54,516 nucleotides of DNA from BOG-938 sp048498155 (lineage in GTDB: Bacteria > Pseudomonadota > Alphaproteobacteria > Caulobacterales > Caulobacteraceae), in the NCBI GenBank assembly GCA_048498155.1, contig JBEHYN010000016.1, positions 1 to 54,516 of the forward strand, written 5' to 3'. Both the position numbers and the translations under genes were made by a program. The notes under the pieces were generated by a model. That model did not search any database. It saw only the letters and a program-made list of their open reading frames with translations, and was not told where the DNA came from. Positions 53,434-54,516 of the stretch are shown here, one piece after another (positions within the stretch are counted from its first letter, which is position 1; every line of letters begins with the position of its first letter).

Positions 53434-54258
53434 CTAGGACTTCATGAAATAGGTCTCGGCCGGACCCGGAAAACGGCGCGCGCGGACGTCGTCGGCATAG
53501 GTCTGGACGGCGCGGCTGATCTCGGCCCGCAGGTCAGCGTAGCGCCGTACGAAACGCGGCGTCCAGTCGAACAGACCCAGCATATCGTCCACCACCAGAA
53601 CTTGGCCGTCGCATTGGGGCGAGGCGCCGATGCCGATGGTCGGAATGGAGACCGCCTTGGTGATTTCAGCGGCCAGGGTTTCAGCGACCCCCTCGATCAC
53701 CATGCTGAAGGCGCCGGCCTCATCCGTGGCCTTGGCCTCGGCGATAACACGTTCGCGTTCATCGTCGGTGCGGCCCTTGGCCTTGAACCCGCCCTCGACC
53801 AGGATGGATTGAGGCCGCAGGCCGATGTGACCCATGACCGGAATGCCCCGGCGGGTGAGGTAGGCGATGGTGTCGGCCACCGTCGGTCCGCTCTCGACCT
53901 TCACCCCCTGGGCGCCGGTCTCCTTCATGATCCGCGCGGCGTTGTCGTAGGCCCGTTCGGGCGAGCCCTCGTAAGAGCCGAACGGCATGTCGACCACCAC
54001 CATGGCCAATTTGGAGCCACGCATGACGGCCTGGGCATGCAGGATCATCATGTCCAAGGTTACGCCCACGGTATTGGGCAGCCCATGCAGAACCATGCCG
54101 ACGGAATCCCCTACCAGCAGCAGATCGCACGCCTCGTCGAGCAGCGCGGCCATGGGTGCGGTGTAGGCGGTCAGGCACACGATCGGCTCGCCGCCCTTAC
54201 GCGCGGTGATATCCGGCGCAGCCAGGCGGCGGGACTTATCCTTGGATTGAGCGGACAA
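53434..54258 (-). CDS. panB: 3-methyl-2-oxobutanoate hydroxymethyltransferase
   Basis: 274 residues. Key segments are VCLTAYTAPMAALLDEACDL, VGDSVGMVLHG (metal-binding Asp), VVDMPFGSYEGSPERA and VKVESGPTVADTI and IGIGASPQCDGQVLVVDDMLGL. It adds a hydroxymethyl group from methylene-THF to ketoisovalerate in pantothenate synthesis. Length is normal. 147 nt separate it from the YfgM-like gene. Confidence 0.97.
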   Translation of the reverse strand: MSAQSKDKSRRLAAPDITARKGGEPIVCLTAYTAPMAALLDEACDLLLVGDSVGMVLHGLPNTVGVTLDMMILHAQAVMRGSKLAMVVVDMPFGSYEGSPERAYDNAARIMKETGAQGVKVESGPTVADTIAYLTRRGIPVMGHIGLRPQSILVEGGFKAKGRTDDERERVIAEAKATDEAGAFSMVIEGVAETLAAEITKAVSIPTIGIGASPQCDGQVLVVDDMLGLFDWTPRFVRRYADLRAEISRAVQTYADDVRARRFPGPAETYFMKS

Positions 54259-54481
54259 AAGCGATGCCTCTTCGGTCGGGGCGGCGACGCGCCCTGTGTT
54301 CCTTAGGCACGGCAGGAACAGACCGCTGCGCCGCTTGTCAAGCGGGGCAAGTGCGCCCCTACCGCCTATGGCGACAAGCTGCCCGTTTCGCCCGAGGACC
54401 TGGAAGCGCGCCGCCGGTGGGAGCTTTGCAAAAGTAGCGGTTCGTGATTCCCTTTTGCTTGACGCGCAAGGGAGTTGAGCG

Positions 54482-54516
54482 ATGCCGATCCGCAGTTCTC
54501 AGTCTGGGATGGCCGA
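54482..54516 (+). CDS. Start of a possible gene (cut by window edge)
   Basis: An ATG with AAGGGAG eight bases upstream opens a frame MPIRSSQSGMA that continues to the end of the window. Only 11 codons are visible, so identity and even reality are undecided. The strong ribosome-binding site is the only support. Confidence 0.3.
   Translation, partial: MPIRSSQSGMA

Noticed and set aside
54300..54460. A small protein before the last ATG
   Set aside because: A frame encoding ...PVSPEDLEARRRWELC is suggestive, but there is no start codon after the preceding stop and no family match I can support.

Overview
The window is a piece of an alphaproteobacterial chromosome, most likely from the Caulobacteraceae (Caulobacter/Phenylobacterium group). 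It encodes a CcrM-type GANTC methyltransferase, and PleD and DivK whose key residues fall at the same positions as in Caulobacter crescentus (PleD D53, I-site R359/D362, GGEEF 368-372). The DNA is GC-rich, genes are tightly packed with many ATGA/GTGA/TTGA overlaps, and nearly everything is core genome. I recognised no rRNA, tRNA, intact insertion sequence, prophage or CRISPR array.

Layout, left to right. (1) 1-3.8 kb, minus strand: the str operon rpsL-rpsG-fusA-tuf (tuf cut by the window edge) with a readable promoter, and a small secreted protein upstream. (2) 4.0-6.0 kb: ccrM with CtrA-type half-sites, a GANTC site and a LexA-like box upstream; a carboxymuconolactone-decarboxylase-family gene; a CsbD/YqjD-like stress protein behind an EcfG/sigma-T-type promoter. 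(3) 6.1-8.0 kb: an imperfect inverted repeat, then divK-pleD on the minus strand. (4) 8.2-12.7 kb: a plus-strand run of overlapping genes (ROK kinase, dinB, RidA-like, glycerophosphodiesterase, DUF482). (5) 12.7-18.2 kb, minus: cysS-SRPBCC-IscU-like-yidD-thrS-glycosyltransferase. (6) 18.3-21.5 kb, plus: folE, hisI, rluD, rpoH.

(7) 21.6-23.1 kb, minus: a small accessory patch with two unknown genes and a HigBA-like toxin-antitoxin pair that has a palindromic operator. (8) 23.2-26.4 kb, minus: an exported alpha/beta hydrolase, an exported amidohydrolase and an exported aldose 1-epimerase, probably one operon for sugar esters or lactones. (9) 26.6-31.9 kb, minus: fabD, fabG, acpP, fabF, mltG, gmk. 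(10) 32.1-36.0 kb, plus: a periplasmic peroxiredoxin, a decayed acyltransferase-3 pseudogene, rpsF-rpsR-rplI with a terminator, and dnaB. (11) 36.1-39.3 kb, plus: an octaheme cytochrome followed by HupE/UreJ-like, membrane-anchored and DUF3147-like proteins. This is the most unusual gene combination here. (12) 39.4 kb: alr. (13) 40.5-43.6 kb, minus: nitroreductase, CPBP-family membrane protein, small membrane protein and a DUF6544-like protein. (14) 43.8-48.9 kb, plus: radA, cvpA, purF, an OmpH/Skp-like gene and an SDR gene. (15) 48.9-54.3 kb, minus: a Gly/Ser-rich secreted protein, der with a long basic tail, bamB, a YfgM-like gene and panB.

Functional themes are translation (str operon, S6/S18/L9, two tRNA synthetases), cell-cycle control (CcrM, DivK, PleD), fatty-acid synthesis and envelope building (fab genes, mltG, alr, BamB/YfgM/Skp), and stress (RpoH, CsbD, peroxiredoxin, DinB, RadA). 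Function calls rest on motif recognition from the sequence; no database search was run.
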